Positions 25,993 through 35,841 are shown, counted from the stretch's first letter. The stretch: 64,000 nt of DNA from CAVYGN01 sp963796325 (GCA_963796325.1 CAWCLF010000003.1:434001-498000), one strand, 5' to 3'. Made by a program: numbers and translations. Notes: generated by a model not told the origin, from the letters alone.

Positions 25993-27021
25993 TTACGCAG
26001 CAATCAACGATTCCTTGTTAGTCTTACTCGGATTTAAAAATACAGATTCTACACGTTCCCATTTTTTACATTCTCCTGACCATCTTTCAGGGTGCTTACT
26101 TTTTGCAGCCTCATAAGTGTTTTCTCTTGTCTGTAGGATAGCTTTATCTTTACCGTCATGCCTCTGTGCAGGCGTTACATATCCAATACCTGAATGAAGA
26201 TGCTTATTGTTATACCAATCTACAAAATTTTGCATCCATATTTCTGCCTCTTCCATTGTCTCAAAATGGCCAGGGTATTTCACATTATATTTCAATGTCT
26301 TAAACAATGATTCTGAGTAAGGATTATCGTTACTTACGCTCGGCCTTGAAAATGAAGGCATAACCTGTAGCCTCTGCAAGGTCGATAACATCGTTGCTCC
26401 TTTCATAGGAGAACCATTGTCAGAATGTAAATACAAGCCTTTCAAATCAATGGTTTCTCCGATTTCTGCCATCATCCTTGCGGCATGTTCAGAGCTTTCC
26501 TCCTCCTGCATTTTCCAGCCGACTATCTTACGGCTCCAGACATCCTCAAACAGATAGAGATAGAAATACTGGCCCTTGATAAGACTGGATATATAAGTAA
26601 TATCCCAGCTCCATACCTGATTAGGCCCTGTCGCTTCCAGTTCTCTTGGCGTTTTCCTTGCCATTTTGGGCTTTGTTTCATATCTATGATGAAGCATATT
26701 ATTATCTTTCAATACACGATAAAAAGTAGATTCTGATCCTTTATAGACCCCTTCCTCGGCCAATAACGGCACTATTTCATTCGGCGTCATATCTCTAAAT
26801 CTCTCGCTGCAGCAGCAGGAGATGATCTCCTCCCTTTCTTCGGCCGACAGGGCATTAGAAGGCATTACATTTCTCAATTTTCTTCTGTCTCCCTCAAGAT
26901 TTTTATCCCAGCGCTGTATGGTCCTGATGTCATAACCTGATTCTTCACAAGCCTTATCCCTGCTTGCACCTGCTGTTACAGCCTCATTAATCAAGGCGCA
27001 GATATCTATCCGTATATCCAT
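25993..27021 (-). CDS. DDE transposase (integrase core)
   Basis: 342 aa. N-terminal helix-turn-helix (DKACEESGYDIRTIQRW), an HTH linker, then the rve core with Asp in WSWDITYI, Asp in LHSDNGSPMKG and Glu in NPYSESLFKTLKY, ending YNNKHLHSGIGYVTP. This is the OrfB type of IS3-like elements whose OrfB carries its own DNA-binding region. It has its own ATG and lies 5 nt after the upstream ORF, so no frameshift is needed. Confidence 0.85.
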   Translation of the reverse strand: MDIRIDICALINEAVTAGASRDKACEESGYDIRTIQRWDKNLEGDRRKLRNVMPSNALSAEEREEIISCCCSERFRDMTPNEIVPLLAEEGVYKGSESTFYRVLKDNNMLHHRYETKPKMARKTPRELEATGPNQVWSWDITYISSLIKGQYFYLYLFEDVWSRKIVGWKMQEEESSEHAARMMAEIGETIDLKGLYLHSDNGSPMKGATMLSTLQRLQVMPSFSRPSVSNDNPYSESLFKTLKYNVKYPGHFETMEEAEIWMQNFVDWYNNKHLHSGIGYVTPAQRHDGKDKAILQTRENTYEAAKSKHPERWSGECKKWERVESVFLNPSKTNKESLIAA

Positions 27022-27026
27022 GGGAG

Positions 27027-27509
27027 TTAATCTTCCTCTTTGCCGAATAGCTTGTTCAGTTTTTTTTTAAGCACCAGCAGAGAAGTAACCTCGGCTATAG
27101 TTTTATCCTTACGGTTAATTTCCTTTTCTAATTCTATGATTTTTGCTTTCAAACCCTTGTTTTCTTCTCTATATGAGTTATTAGATAACACTGATTTACA
27201 CTCCTGTTTCCAGAGTTCGATATGCGTTGTCTGAAGTCCGTTTTTCCTTAGCCACTGGCCCAACTCTTCTCCCGATTGGCTTGCAGTGTCTAATACCGCC
27301 TGATATTTATCAGATAGTTTCCAGCCTCTCGGGCTTCTCTCCTGGTATCCTCTAGATACATTATTCTGGATCATTTTCCTCCAATTGTAAAGGGTCTGAT
27401 CACTCACTCCTATTTCCTTGCTCAATTCAATCACGGTCTTTCCGCCAGGAATACACATCTTTTGAACCGCAGCTTTCCTGAATTCTTCTGAATGAATTTG
27501 ACTATTCAT
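27027..27509 (-). CDS. transposase DNA-binding subunit
   Basis: 160 aa. An HTH_8/HTH_Tnp_1-type domain (EEFRKAAVQKM, TVIELSKEIGVSDQTLYNWRK), a middle basic region and a C-terminal coiled-coil (NKGLKAKIIELEKEINRKDKTIAEV). First ORF of the element ending at 27541. Confidence 0.82.
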   Translation of the reverse strand: MNSQIHSEEFRKAAVQKMCIPGGKTVIELSKEIGVSDQTLYNWRKMIQNNVSRGYQERSPRGWKLSDKYQAVLDTASQSGEELGQWLRKNGLQTTHIELWKQECKSVLSNNSYREENKGLKAKIIELEKEINRKDKTIAEVTSLLVLKKKLNKLFGKEED

Positions 27510-27655
27510 TTTTTATCCCCTAATATTTTAGGCGACAACTATCCTAACACACGGGGAAACTGAATACCGATAGATTAAATTAAACATACTTTATTTTATA
27601 AAGAGGCTACAGAATGAATAAAGATCAATTTTGATGATAATTTCTGGAGAAATCA

Positions 27656-28202
27656 ATGGGTGAAAGTAGAAAATCGGCATTTTGTATAAATTTTGATAAT
27701 ACCATCCTTCTCGAATTCCATGGATCGACAATCACTTCAGATGCAGGCTTGCTAGCTTATCGAGAACTTGACCATACTTTAGGACTCACTAAAATTGCAG
27801 AATGCTATCTTTTTGATAACCGTCCAGGTAAAAATACCAAGCACTCCCTTGGATCTCAACTAAGGCAGTCAATTTTCTCAAGGATTGCGGGATATGAAGA
27901 CACAAACGATGCCGACAGGTTGTGTATTGATCCGGCAATGCGGCGAGTTGTCAGCGGTTGTGTTGTGGAACGGACTGCTGCTTCAACCAGCCAGATGGGC
28001 AGGTTCGAGACCGAGGTTCTTACGATGACAGATAATTTGAAAGCGTTGATGCAATTATCAGGAAAGTGGATTGACCGGATAAGAAGTACAGAATTCCGGA
28101 AGCAAATAGTACTGGACATGGACAGTTCAGTAAGTGAAACCTATGGAAATCAGGAAGGCTCCGCATACAATGGGCATTTCGGATGTACCTGTTACCACCC
28201 GT
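27656..28202 (+). pseudogene. truncated IS1380 transposase
   Basis: 182 codons that match the N-terminal half of the transposase at 19492 (same GGAGAAxTCAATGGGTGAAAG start and the same blocks through LDMDSSVSETYG and GHFGCTCYHP), then a stop just after the join with unrelated DNA. The two copies differ at many positions, so they are separate, older insertions rather than a recent duplication. Confidence 0.88.
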
Positions 28203-28332
28203 AGATTATGCTAAATGGGAAATCCCGATTAGATGTATTTAGGATAAATTTTTCCCCTGTTAAAATTGTTTAGAAAATACAAGCTACTGAATTGCTTGAG
28301 ATTATAATATTAAAGTTAGGAGGGAGAATTTT

Positions 28333-28710
28333 ATGAATGCTACGCAAATACCTTTCCTGGGAGAAGGAATTCTGATTTTGACAGCTGGAATCTTCGGAAT
28401 TCTTCTTGACAGGGCAGGAAAACCCTATGGTAAAGTGAAACTCGTCGTTCACTTGTTTTTCTTTCTTTGGTTATCCGTAGGTTTTGGTTTCATAGCATAT
28501 GGAATTCTCACTATAAGTAGTGCAACAAAGGGAATTTGGATCCCAGTTGCTGTAATTGTTTTGGCGATTTTGACCCAACTGGTTACCGGAATCATGATGT
28601 TGGCTTTTAAAAAAGGAAGCCTAGCGCTTCCGAAGATTCACCTGTTTTCGGCAATTTTAATGATTTTATCAGATATCTGTGCTTTCGCCATGGAGGGGTT
28701 TCGTTCATAA
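28333..28710 (+). CDS. small multi-pass membrane protein
   Basis: 125 aa with four hydrophobic segments (about residues 7-25, 37-60, 68-90, 100-118). AGGAGGGAG lies correctly before the ATG. No family recognised. It lies in the accessory stretch between the truncated IS1380 and the VOC protein, with GC below the core genes. Confidence 0.55.
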   Translation: MNATQIPFLGEGILILTAGIFGILLDRAGKPYGKVKLVVHLFFFLWLSVGFGFIAYGILTISSATKGIWIPVAVIVLAILTQLVTGIMMLAFKKGSLALPKIHLFSAILMILSDICAFAMEGFRS

Positions 28711-28874
28711 AGAAATTGATATTGGGAAGAGTTAATTAAGTGGCTATCCTCGATTAACCCTGTTAGAATTGCGAAGGATACACAGCCTGTTTTTTGGGGT
28801 AAACGACTATTTGTGTTTTTTGCCAAATTATAAAAATCTTATTACTTTAAATGATAAGTAATGGGGGATAAAAT

Positions 28875-29282
28875 ATGGCAACAGTTAGCGTCAGATATTT
28901 TGTTAATGATATTGATACATCCATTGAATTTTATTGTAAAAATCTTGGTTTCCATGAAATTATGCACCCTGCACCCACTTTTGCTATTGTAGCACTTAAA
29001 GATCTTCGTCTTGTTCTCAGTGTTCCCGGAGGTGGACCGGGAGGTGGACAGGCAATGCCTGATGGCACGAAACCACAACCAGGCGGCTGGAACCGGTTTT
29101 CAATAGAAGTTTCCGACCTTTCCACTATGGTTGAAAAACTACGAAAGAGCGGTGTTCACTTTCGCAACGAAATTGTTAATGGTGTGGGTGGTAAGCAAAT
29201 ATTGATTGATGATCCTTCAGGTAATCCAATTGAACTCTTTGAACCAACTATTGATGAAGCACGTCTAAGTTCGTTAAAATAA
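28875..29282 (+). CDS. VOC / glyoxalase-fold protein
   Basis: 135 aa, one vicinal-oxygen-chelate unit of two beta-alpha-beta modules: VRYFVNDIDTSIEFYCKNLGF, LVLSVPG, WNRFSIEVSDLSTMVEKLRKSG and the metal-site Glu in DPSGNPIELFEP. Family members are glyoxalases, dioxygenases and antibiotic-binding proteins; the Gly-rich insert PGGGPGGGQAMPDG is notable. Substrate cannot be assigned. GGGGGA precedes the ATG. Typical horizontally moved cargo. Confidence 0.8.
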   Translation: MATVSVRYFVNDIDTSIEFYCKNLGFHEIMHPAPTFAIVALKDLRLVLSVPGGGPGGGQAMPDGTKPQPGGWNRFSIEVSDLSTMVEKLRKSGVHFRNEIVNGVGGKQILIDDPSGNPIELFEPTIDEARLSSLK

Positions 29283-29517
29283 AAATGTTTTTGTTAGAAT
29301 GCGATAGGATTTACCGGAAAAATTTCCGGCATCAAAAACGGTCTCTATAAGCCCCTCTTTTCCCCCTTCATGGCCTTATTTACATGTGGGGGTATTTGCC
29401 GTTAATATTGTTGCTATAATTGTAGTTAATATTCCAAATATACCACTGAGAAGAGTAAAATTATCAAATATATCTTTTAACATTCATCCCCATATGCTAT
29501 ATACCAAATATTCTTAG

Positions 29518-29847
29518 ATCATTTTATTCCGTAAATGCGGTTTGAAATGCCTTTATAAGGGAAGAGATGTAAATGTCGAGAATGAGCTTGGATATACTCC
29601 TTTATCTTTAGCCGTGTATAAGGGACATAGCGAGATATTGAAGATATTGATAAGTTCAGGGACCGAAGCAAATAAAAAAACTAAATTCGACATAGACGCT
29701 CTGATGGGCGATATATTCGCAGGTTATATCGCCACAGTCTGGACCTTGATCGAATCCGGCAATGATGATTTCGAATCGATCAGTGATGACAAGGCTTATC
29801 GATGCATGACATTTGCAAGCCGGGGAAATACGGTTAAAGTCATTTAA
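29518..29847 (+). pseudogene. ankyrin-repeat protein fragment
   Basis: About 110 codons from the stop at 29515-29517, with no ATG or ribosome binding site at its head. One good ankyrin repeat (GYTPLSLAVYKGHSEILKILISSG), preceded by a degenerate one and followed by a poor one. It looks like the surviving middle or end of a longer ankyrin protein; a TTG at 29542 could start it, but this is doubtful. Confidence 0.55.
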
Positions 29848-30033
29848 TGACTAGTTCGGGCCGCCATATTATAATTCTATTCAGATTTAATCGCTCCATA
29901 ACTCGTAGGACTATGTGATTGCTTGAAATGCATGTAATTAAAGACAATTAAACGGCACTTTTTAGCATATAAAATGGAAATTCATTAACAAAGGGAATAT
30001 AATTATAGTTCCAAGGACCGGTTGATATAATTT

Positions 30034-30062
30034 ATCTGCGGAAATCTGCGCCATCTGCGGAT
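30034..30062 (-). repeat. short interspersed repeat, copy 2 (inverted)
   Basis: The reverse complement reads ATCCGCAGAT, GCGCAGAT, CCGCAGAT, matching copy 1. Copies 1 and 2 bracket the second accessory stretch (25.8-30.0 kb) in opposite orientation. The rest of 29848-30114 shows nothing. Confidence 0.55.
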
Positions 30063-30114
30063 TTTCAATCAAATTAAGTAAAAAGCCTGTAAAATATTAT
30101 TTAAGGATCAGCAC

Positions 30115-30801
30115 ATGAAAATTCTTATCCTGCAGCATGCGGAACATGAAGACGAGGGCGTAATAAAGGAATGGGCGTCGAAGAACGGCCATGATACCGC
30201 AAGGGTCCTTCTTTACCGTGGCGATGAACTTCCCGGGATCGATTCCTTCGACTTCCTGCTTGTCATGGGGGGGCCTATGGGCGTTTACGATGAAAACGAA
30301 TTCCCCTTCCTTGCAGCTGAAAAGAGGTTCATCGGGAAAGCGGTAAAGAGAGGTAAAAAGATCGCCGGGATCTGCCTGGGGGCCCAGCTTCTTGCCGCCG
30401 TTCTCGGAGCGGAGGTAAAAAAGAACTCTGAGACGGAGATCGGCTGGTTCGGCGTTTCGATGGAGCCTCAGGCGGGGAATATCGCTTTCCTGAAGAACCT
30501 TCCCCGGAGGTTCGTCTCATTCCACTGGCATGGGGACACGTTCGGCATTCCGGAAGGGGCTGTCAGGCTTGCTGCAAACGAAGCCTGCGGTAACCAGGCG
30601 TTTTTATACGGCCGCAGCGTCCTCGCCCTGCAGTTCCACCTTGAAATGACTCCCGGCAATATCGATTCATGGCTCGCGGAATTTCAGGCGGGTCATGGGC
30701 GCTTCGTCCAGGAGCCGGAAGCGATAAGGAAAGGAAATATTTACTGCAATGCAATGAACGGGCTTCTTTTCAGCATTCTTGACGGGTTCCTGCGTTACTG
30801 A
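30115..30801 (+). CDS. class I glutamine amidotransferase-like protein
   Basis: 228 aa, cytoplasmic, of the GMP-synthase-like GATase1 group. Seen: LVMGGPMGVYDENEFPFLAAEK, nucleophile elbow GICLGAQLLA, GWFGVSMEP, FHWHGDTF and LQFHLEM with the His-Glu of the triad. No synthetase domain. Such proteins are often annotated as GuaA-like but act alone on unknown amides. AAGGATC precedes the ATG. Convergent with the Yip1-like gene, 1 nt apart. Confidence 0.82.
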   Translation: MKILILQHAEHEDEGVIKEWASKNGHDTARVLLYRGDELPGIDSFDFLLVMGGPMGVYDENEFPFLAAEKRFIGKAVKRGKKIAGICLGAQLLAAVLGAEVKKNSETEIGWFGVSMEPQAGNIAFLKNLPRRFVSFHWHGDTFGIPEGAVRLAANEACGNQAFLYGRSVLALQFHLEMTPGNIDSWLAEFQAGHGRFVQEPEAIRKGNIYCNAMNGLLFSILDGFLRY

Positions 30802-30802
30802 A

Positions 30803-31447
30803 TCACCTTATAAAGACCGCGGTTATCATAACGTACGGCAGGGAAGAAATGAAAAATACGGCGGCGCTTTTGATATAATCGAGCTTGCAGATCCTGGATA
30901 TCGCAGGGACCGATAAAATTATCGCCAGGGCCCCGGGAAGAATGAACACCCTGGCCGCCTCCAGGATAAAAGGCAGAGCCGTTTTATGCATGCTGTGAAC
31001 GTCATAAAGAAAGGGAAAAAGTATTATTTCAGGGATCAGCACAAAAATAAAGGATGGAACGAGCAGCGTAAAACTGAGCACGGGGAAAGCCTTCTCGAAA
31101 CTGCCCTTGCCGCCGGCCATCCTTGCAAAAATAACGGAAAGGCCCGCGAAACCGGCAACCCCCGCGAACACCGCCGGTAAGACCGTTAACGACTGCACGA
31201 GGTACCATTTTTCAGGGCTGACCGAAAGGAACACTGTCTGCCGCGGCGTAAAATGAAGGATGTAAAAAAAGAGCGAGGCCAGCATATAACAAAGGCCGTA
31301 AAAAAGCGTCCAACGGAAACCGTGCGGAAGACAGTCCTTGTCGGCGCAGAGAGCCTCCGAAGTGCCGGCCGGATCGGTTATGAAGCCGTAAAAAAGTTCA
31401 GCCGATTTTTTAATGCTTTTAACGGCAGCCGTTTCGCCCGGTTTCAT
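30803..31447 (-). CDS. Yip1-like membrane protein
   Basis: 214 aa from the ATG at 31447, which has a GGGGGG ribosome site; the frame runs further to 31474 without a good one. Five hydrophobic segments follow a soluble N-terminus with FYGFITDPAGTSEAL, typical of the Yip1/DUF1282 family (known role in bacteria: none established). The start overlaps the upstream gene by 4 nt, so they are coupled. Confidence 0.7.
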   Translation of the reverse strand: MKPGETAAVKSIKKSAELFYGFITDPAGTSEALCADKDCLPHGFRWTLFYGLCYMLASLFFYILHFTPRQTVFLSVSPEKWYLVQSLTVLPAVFAGVAGFAGLSVIFARMAGGKGSFEKAFPVLSFTLLVPSFIFVLIPEIILFPFLYDVHSMHKTALPFILEAARVFILPGALAIILSVPAISRICKLDYIKSAAVFFISSLPYVMITAVFIR

Positions 31448-31824
31448 TTTCCCCCCGCATCCAATCCTGCGCATATTTTTGTAAACCTGCGCAGGTAGCC
31501 GAAAAGTTCTTCGTTTTCCATATTATCACCTTCCAGAGATTTTTTATATTTTTCGATCCCTGCGCTGACATTCCTGACAACTCTAATATCCTCCTGGGCG
31601 AGTATCCTTCCCCCTTTGATGGCGTCGAGGATCCATTGGCAGACGATTTCAGCCTGGAGGACCGATAATTCGATCTTTTTTTGGGAACCGGCAATCAGTT
31701 CCGAAAGATACTGGTGCTCGGGTATCGTCGTTTCCGCGTTGCCCCAGTGGCCCTGGTGCTGCTGCGATTCGGCGTATGCGAGCAGCCTCTTTTTTACGGC
31801 GCTGTTTATCGAAATAACGATCAT
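31444..31824 (-). CDS. hypothetical protein
   Basis: 126 aa from the ATG at 31824 (GGAGGG at good spacing); an ATG at 31839 is less well placed. Mostly helical, charged, no transmembrane segment, no motif known. Translationally coupled to the Yip1-like gene by an ATGA overlap. Not recognised. Confidence 0.6.
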   Translation of the reverse strand: MIVISINSAVKKRLLAYAESQQHQGHWGNAETTIPEHQYLSELIAGSQKKIELSVLQAEIVCQWILDAIKGGRILAQEDIRVVRNVSAGIEKYKKSLEGDNMENEELFGYLRRFTKICAGLDAGGK

Positions 31825-31936
31825 TTTACCCTCCGTCACTGCAGCGGATCGTATAATATTCTACCTTGCTGGAAACTTTATGGCAAAAATTCATTTCTTG
31901 GCATTAAACCGTGTCCGGCCGGCATATGTTGAAATT

Positions 31937-31966
31937 TTGACAAAAACCGGGCTTTAACCTTATATT
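31937..31966 (+). promoter_or_regulatory. sigma-70-type promoter for the P-type ATPase
   Basis: TTGACA (31937-31942), 18-nt spacer, TATATT (31961-31966), about 55 nt before the ATPase ATG. Confidence 0.5.
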
Positions 31967-32023
31967 AATTTCCCTTTTTTTCGAAAACAGGTTTTTTAAT
32001 GTATATAAAGCCAGGGGTGTCCG

Positions 32024-34579
32024 ATGTACAGCAGCCTGTCGCTTGACGAATTCAGAGGCTTGACGGAAAGCGCCGCCGGATCCAGGCTCAAGGCGGACGG
32101 ATATAACGAGCTTCCTTCCGTGATGAAGAGGAGCGGATTGTCGGCGGCTTTTGAGGTATTGAAGGAGCCTATGTTCCTTCTCCTGATCGCATGCGGTCTA
32201 TTATATGTTTTCCTGGGCGAACCCAGGGAAGCGGTTATGCTGCTCTGCTTTGTCTGCCTGATAATGGGGATAAGCATTTATCAGGAGGGTAAAACCGACA
32301 GGGCCCTGGAAGCATTGAGGGACCTGTCAAGTCCGAGAGCGCTTTTAATCAGGGACGGCAAATCGAAACGAGTGGCCGGAAGGGAAGTCGTCCGCGAAGA
32401 TATCATCGTGCTTGCGGAAGGGGACAGGGTCCCCGCCGATGCTGAAATTTTGAGATCGATCAATCTTTTAATCGACGAATCTCTCCTCACGGGAGAATCC
32501 GTCCCGGTCCACAAATCTCCGGCCGGTGAAAATTGCTTTACTTATTCGGGTTCGCTTGTCGTACGGGGCCAGGGAATAGCGAGGGTTTTTGCGACGGGAG
32601 CGAACACGGAACTGGGGAAAATCGGCAAATCGCTTCAGACCATGGGGGAACCTCCCTCGGCCCTTGAAAAACAGACTGAAAAACTTGTCAGGGGCATAGC
32701 CATCATAGGTCTGTGCATCTGCGCGCTGCTTGTCGTCATTTACGGCTTTACCAGGTTCGACAGTCTTCATCCATATAAATCATGGATAGGAGGGGTGCTG
32801 GCGGGAATAGCCCTTGCAATGGCGCTTCTTCCCGAGGAATTCCCGGTCATACTCTCCGTATTCCTCGCCCTGGGCGCATGGAGGATGTCGAAAAAAAATG
32901 TTCTGACAAGAAAACCGGCGGCTATAGAATCCCTCGGTTCGTCGACCGTTCTCTGCGTCGATAAAACCGGAACCCTGACTCAGAACCGTATGACGGTGGC
33001 CAAAATCTATTCCGGCGGGAGTTATTTCAGCCCCCTGTTTCAAAGCCCGGCGGCAGAACTGCCGGAAAATTTTCACCGGCTTGTCGAATACAGCATTCTT
33101 GCAAGCCAGAAATCCCCTTTCGACCCGATGGAAATAGCGATAAGGGAGCTGGGGGAATTCAAACTGCAGAACACCGAGCACATACATGAGGATTGGGAAC
33201 TTGTCCAGGAATACCCGCTGTCGGAAGATCTCATGGCTATGTCCAATGTCTGGCAGATGCCCGGTAAAAATATCATGATGATCGCTGCCAAAGGCTCGCC
33301 TGAAGCTGTTCTCGACCTCTGCCATGTAAATGAAAGCATGAAAGATAATATGCTGTCGAGGGTCATGGAAATGGCCGATGAAGGGTTCAGGGTTCTCGGC
33401 GTCGCCCGTTCGTCCAATTATGGAAGCGAGCTTCCCGAAATCCAGCATGACTTCGATTTCGAGTTCCTCGGTCTTGTCGGGCTTTTCGACCCTGTCCGGC
33501 CTTCGGCGGCGCCGGCTATCGGCGAATGCGGCAGGGCGGGCATAAGGGTCGTTATGATAACCGGCGATTATCCCGGTACGGCCAGGAACATTGCAGAACG
33601 GATTGGAATAACGGATTCGCCGGGCCTGATCACGGGTCCTGAAATTGCCGGAATAGGTGAAAAGGAGCTTTCGGACAGGATAAGACGAGCCTGCATATTT
33701 GCCCGGGTCGTTCCGGAACAGAAACTCTCGATAGTCAATGCGCTGAAAGGCCTGGGCGAAGTAGTCGCGATGACGGGCGACGGAGTGAACGATGCGCCTG
33801 CGCTTAAAGCGGCGCATGTCGGGATTGCAATGGGCCTCCGCGGCACCGACGTGGCGAGGGAGGCTTCCGATATAGTGCTTCTGGACGATGATTTTTCATC
33901 GGTAGTTTCTGCGGTCAAAATGGGCAGGAGGATATTCGACAATATTCAAAAAGCCATGACATACGTCATATCGATACATGTGCCGATCGCCGGCATGGCG
34001 CTTCTGCCGGTGCTTTTTAACGCGCCGCTTATCCTTTTGCCGGTGCATATCGTTTTCCTGGAGATGATCATCGATCCGGCATGCTCCGTTGTTTTCGAAG
34101 CGGAAAGCGAGGAGCCCGGGATTATGGACCGGCCGCCGCGGAAGCTTGAAAGGCCTCTGATAGGAAGACATGAGATCTTTATTTCGGTGGTCCAGGGCCT
34201 GTTCGTGCTGATGCTGTCCCTCTCGAGTTACCTTTTATCCTCTGCCGGGAACCTGGGTGAAAGCCATTCGAGGACGGCAGCGTTTACAACCCTCATTTTT
34301 GCGAACCTCGGGCTGATACTGTCGGGCCGCTCATGGAAATTAAGTATTTTAAAGTCCCTGGGCGTTAAAAATGCGGCGTTGTGGTGGGTTGTCTCAGGAT
34401 CGCTGTTTTTCCTCCTGGTCGTTCTTTATATACCGGCTCTGAGGGACATCTTCCATTTCGATGTCCTGACCCCGTCCGATCTTTTAACATCCCTTGCCGG
34501 AGGCGTTATCGGGGTGATACTTTTCGAAGCCTTTAAATTGTTCAACAGGCGGAAAAAATTAATGGATAAGGCGATATGA
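32024..34579 (+). CDS. cation-translocating P-type ATPase, PEEFP type
   Basis: 851 aa. Cation_ATPase_N, E1-E2 domain with LLTGESVPVHK, transmembrane helix 4 with ALLPEEFPVILSVFLALGAW, phosphorylation site CVDKTGTLTQN, nucleotide domain, MTGDGVNDAPALKAA hinge, C-terminal helices with FLEMIIDPACSVVFEAE. Order and length resemble P2-type Ca2+ pumps, but the ion-binding PEGLP of those pumps is PEEFP here and TM6 has IIDPACS, marking a subgroup whose ion is not established. Forms a coupled pair with the MFS gene (ATGA overlap). Confidence 0.88.
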   Translation: MYSSLSLDEFRGLTESAAGSRLKADGYNELPSVMKRSGLSAAFEVLKEPMFLLLIACGLLYVFLGEPREAVMLLCFVCLIMGISIYQEGKTDRALEALRDLSSPRALLIRDGKSKRVAGREVVREDIIVLAEGDRVPADAEILRSINLLIDESLLTGESVPVHKSPAGENCFTYSGSLVVRGQGIARVFATGANTELGKIGKSLQTMGEPPSALEKQTEKLVRGIAIIGLCICALLVVIYGFTRFDSLHPYKSWIGGVLAGIALAMALLPEEFPVILSVFLALGAWRMSKKNVLTRKPAAIESLGSSTVLCVDKTGTLTQNRMTVAKIYSGGSYFSPLFQSPAAELPENFHRLVEYSILASQKSPFDPMEIAIRELGEFKLQNTEHIHEDWELVQEYPLSEDLMAMSNVWQMPGKNIMMIAAKGSPEAVLDLCHVNESMKDNMLSRVMEMADEGFRVLGVARSSNYGSELPEIQHDFDFEFLGLVGLFDPVRPSAAPAIGECGRAGIRVVMITGDYPGTARNIAERIGITDSPGLITGPEIAGIGEKELSDRIRRACIFARVVPEQKLSIVNALKGLGEVVAMTGDGVNDAPALKAAHVGIAMGLRGTDVAREASDIVLLDDDFSSVVSAVKMGRRIFDNIQKAMTYVISIHVPIAGMALLPVLFNAPLILLPVHIVFLEMIIDPACSVVFEAESEEPGIMDRPPRKLERPLIGRHEIFISVVQGLFVLMLSLSSYLLSSAGNLGESHSRTAAFTTLIFANLGLILSGRSWKLSILKSLGVKNAALWWVVSGSLFFLLVVLYIPALRDIFHFDVLTPSDLLTSLAGGVIGVILFEAFKLFNRRKKLMDKAI

Positions 34580-35796
34580 AAAGGCTTGCCGATAAATTCT
34601 TCAATCTTCCGAGGGACTTCGTTCTCTTTATAATAGCGGTCTCAATTTACAGTTTCGCTCAGGGCATCGTGGATTCGACGCTGAATAATTTTTTATACGA
34701 AACCTTCAAAATCTCCTTCTTCCAGAGGGGCATGCTCGAACTGCCGAGGGAAGCGCCCGGGTTCCTGGTCGTATTGATATCCGCCGTCTTCTTTTTTTTA
34801 TGCAACAGGAGGCTGGCGGCGCTTGCAAACCTGATCGCGGGAGCGGGGATATTTTTAATAGGGTATTTTACGAAAACCTTTAATGTCATGCTGGTATTTT
34901 TATTTATCTTCAGCGTCGGACAGCATATATTCCTGCCTCTCAATTCGGGGATCGGGATGGAACTTGCCCATGAAGGCAAAACCGGCAGGAGGCTCGGGCA
35001 GCTTAACGGCGCCGGGAACCTCTTTGCAATTCTTGCAAGTTTCGTCATTTTTATAGGGTTCGGATTCTTCCATTTTAATTTCAGGGTTTCGTTCGGGCTG
35101 GCTTCCTTAGGCTTTGCAGCGGCGGCTGTGTTCATCTATCTCATGAAAAAAAACGAGCCCCAGGCTATCGGCGCGAAATTCAAGCTGCGGAAGGAATACA
35201 GGCTTTTTTACTGGCTTAATATCCTGTACGGCACCAGGAAACAGATATTTCTTACCTTTGCGCCGTGGGTCCTGGTATCGGTATTTTTCCAGAAGACCCA
35301 GACAATAGGGATACTGCTGGCGATAGGCGGCATCATAGGCGTTTTATTCAAGCCTTTCCTGGGGAGGATGATCGACAGGCTCGGGGAGAGGATCATTCTT
35401 GCCGGGGAAGCTTTTATCCTGATTTTCGTATGTTTTTTTTACGGGTTTTCCAGGATTCTTTTTCAAAATGAAACCGCCCTTTATATTTCATGCGCCTGCT
35501 ATATCGCCGATTACCTCCTTATGTCCGTAGCCATGGCAAGGGCTACATACCTCAAGAAGATAGCGGTAAAAGAGGAAGACGTTTCCCAGACGCTGACCAT
35601 GGGCGTTTCGATAGACCATATGTTTTCGATCATTATTGCCGTATCCGGAGGAATTATCTGGCAGTTCCTGGGGTACCAGTACATATTTTTGATTGGAAGC
35701 TGCATAGCCGTCGTCAACCTGGTATCGGTTATGTTCATCAGGACGCCGGGGCGGAAGGCCGCCGTGAACGGGGTCTTCCCTGTGAACTCGAAGTGA
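34576..35796 (+). CDS. MFS transporter
   Basis: 406 aa with 12 predicted transmembrane segments. Loop 2-3 reads FLCNRRLAALANLIAG and the central loop LMKKNEPQAIGAKFKLRKEYRLFYW; GRMIDRLGERIILAGE is the second-half A-type loop. Substrate unknown; the overlap with the P-type ATPase suggests ion-linked or envelope-stress transport (inference). Confidence 0.8.
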   Translation: MKRLADKFFNLPRDFVLFIIAVSIYSFAQGIVDSTLNNFLYETFKISFFQRGMLELPREAPGFLVVLISAVFFFLCNRRLAALANLIAGAGIFLIGYFTKTFNVMLVFLFIFSVGQHIFLPLNSGIGMELAHEGKTGRRLGQLNGAGNLFAILASFVIFIGFGFFHFNFRVSFGLASLGFAAAAVFIYLMKKNEPQAIGAKFKLRKEYRLFYWLNILYGTRKQIFLTFAPWVLVSVFFQKTQTIGILLAIGGIIGVLFKPFLGRMIDRLGERIILAGEAFILIFVCFFYGFSRILFQNETALYISCACYIADYLLMSVAMARATYLKKIAVKEEDVSQTLTMGVSIDHMFSIIIAVSGGIIWQFLGYQYIFLIGSCIAVVNLVSVMFIRTPGRKAAVNGVFPVNSK

Positions 35797-35841
35797 CGAG
35801 CCGGGGTTGCCGTCTTTCTTTTAAAAAACGCAAAAGAATGA

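Larger units (their letters stand above)
25977..27541 (-). mobile_element. two-ORF DDE insertion sequence (IS3-like)
   Basis: About 1565 bp with 9-bp perfect terminal repeats AGTTGTCGC (25977-25985) and GCGACAACT (27533-27541). Carries two transposase genes on the minus strand. No clear target-site duplication, so one flank may be rearranged. Confidence 0.75.

Noticed and set aside
25977..27541. Target-site duplication around the second insertion sequence
   Set aside because: The bases outside the 9-bp terminal repeats do not match each other.
29314..29329. Perfect 16-bp palindrome CCGGAAAAATTTCCGG after the VOC gene
   Set aside because: Loop too short for a stable hairpin without fraying, and no T-run follows; possible operator but unsupported.
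32780..33817. 345-codon minus-strand frame opposite the P-type ATPase
   Set aside because: Arg/Asp-rich shadow frame inside a conserved gene.
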